From NCBI RefSeq assembly GCF_031326345.1, contig NZ_CP133671.1, positions 1,736,001 to 1,800,000 of the forward strand: a stretch of 64,000 nt of DNA. Direction: 5' to 3'. Below the pieces are notes generated by a model. The model saw only the letters and a list, made by a program, of their open reading frames with translations, had not been told where the DNA came from and did not search any database. Position numbers and translations under genes: made by a program. Each line of letters opens with the position of its first letter. The stretch's first letter is position 1. Shown in pieces: positions 63,881 through 64,000 of this stretch. The stretch is from Aureispira sp. CCB-E (GTDB lineage: Bacteria > Bacteroidota > Bacteroidia > Chitinophagales > Saprospiraceae).

Positions 63881-64000
63881 ATGCAGTCATTATTAGTGTT
63901 AATGGGGAGGTTATCAAAATACACTTTATTAGGAAGTATTGTAGGTGTTTTGATGGTTTTATTAGCAAACTTGGTCGTACTTATAGCCGTAAATTCCAAC
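63881..64000 (+). CDS. Start of an envelope protein, possibly a SusC-like TonB receptor (3' partial)
   Basis: The ATG at 63881 opens a frame that runs to the end of the window (40 codons). The product (MQSLLVLMGRLSKYTLLG followed by IVGVLMVLLANLVVLIAVNS) is a basic region and one long hydrophobic segment. This pattern (RLSKYxLLG plus a hydrophobic stretch) is common at the N-terminus of SusC/RagA family receptors of this phylum, but 40 residues cannot prove it; another exported or membrane protein is possible. An inverted repeat CTTACAA/TTGTAAG lies just upstream (about 63819-63841). Confidence 0.5.
   Translation, partial: MQSLLVLMGRLSKYTLLGSIVGVLMVLLANLVVLIAVNSN

Overview
The window reads as chromosomal DNA of a low-GC member of the Bacteroidota, most likely the Saprospiria (Saprospiraceae, an Aureispira-like organism). 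The evidence is type IX secretion (T9SS) C-terminal sorting signals, promoters of the TTG-N17-23-TAnnTTTG type, near absence of Shine-Dalgarno sequences, a Bacteroidota-type LptD, a LytS/LytTR pair and very AT-rich intergenic DNA. The genus is an inference. I see no rRNA, tRNA, CRISPR array, transposase or prophage module.

Layout. 1-10.1 kb: the 3' part of a very large secreted T9SS protein, an unknown helical protein, a TIGR01777 epimerase, a lipoprotein, and a muramidase with four peptidoglycan-binding modules and no signal peptide. 10.3-12.5 kb: groES-groEL. 12.8-20.3 kb: an LRR protein converging on a six-gene minus-strand operon of the STM4011-STM4015 families (two radical SAM enzymes, a sulfatase-fold hydrolase, a HAD phosphatase, an ATP-grasp protein and an LRR-like protein), an uncharacterised pathway and the best candidate here for an undescribed system. 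20.7-25.6 kb: a GNAT protein, a kinase-like membrane/coiled-coil protein, an STM3941-family protein and a small ORF. 25.7-31 kb: clpP, clpX, clpB. 31-34 kb: a membrane protein and scpB (minus strand), then a YbjN/CesT-like protein with a PspA-family protein behind a long structured leader. 34.3-41.3 kb: a beta-propeller protein, a CotH/VTC/DUF4956 operon and an OmpH-like chaperone. 41.4-48.5 kb: secreted proteins and a TonB-dependent receptor. 48.8-51.5 kb: LytTR regulator and LytS-type kinase. 52-62 kb: PDH E1 beta, an outer-membrane barrel, lptD, a SPOR-type amidase and two MCE/MlaD proteins. 62-64 kb: a secreted small protein, an HD-like phosphohydrolase and the start of a further envelope protein.

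How it fits together. Three themes dominate. The first is protein quality control: groES and clpB share a candidate sigma-54-type promoter with GACA/TGTC boxes upstream, suggesting one stress regulon. The second is envelope construction and stress: lptD, amidase, MlaD, OmpH, PspA, TonB receptor and secreted proteins. The third is poorly understood enzymology: the STM4011-4015 operon and CotH/VTC/DUF4956. Two short repeat families are scattered through the intergenic DNA, and a 21-bp-period direct repeat in front of the second T9SS protein looks like a LytTR-type operator. All functions come from reading the sequence; no database search was run.
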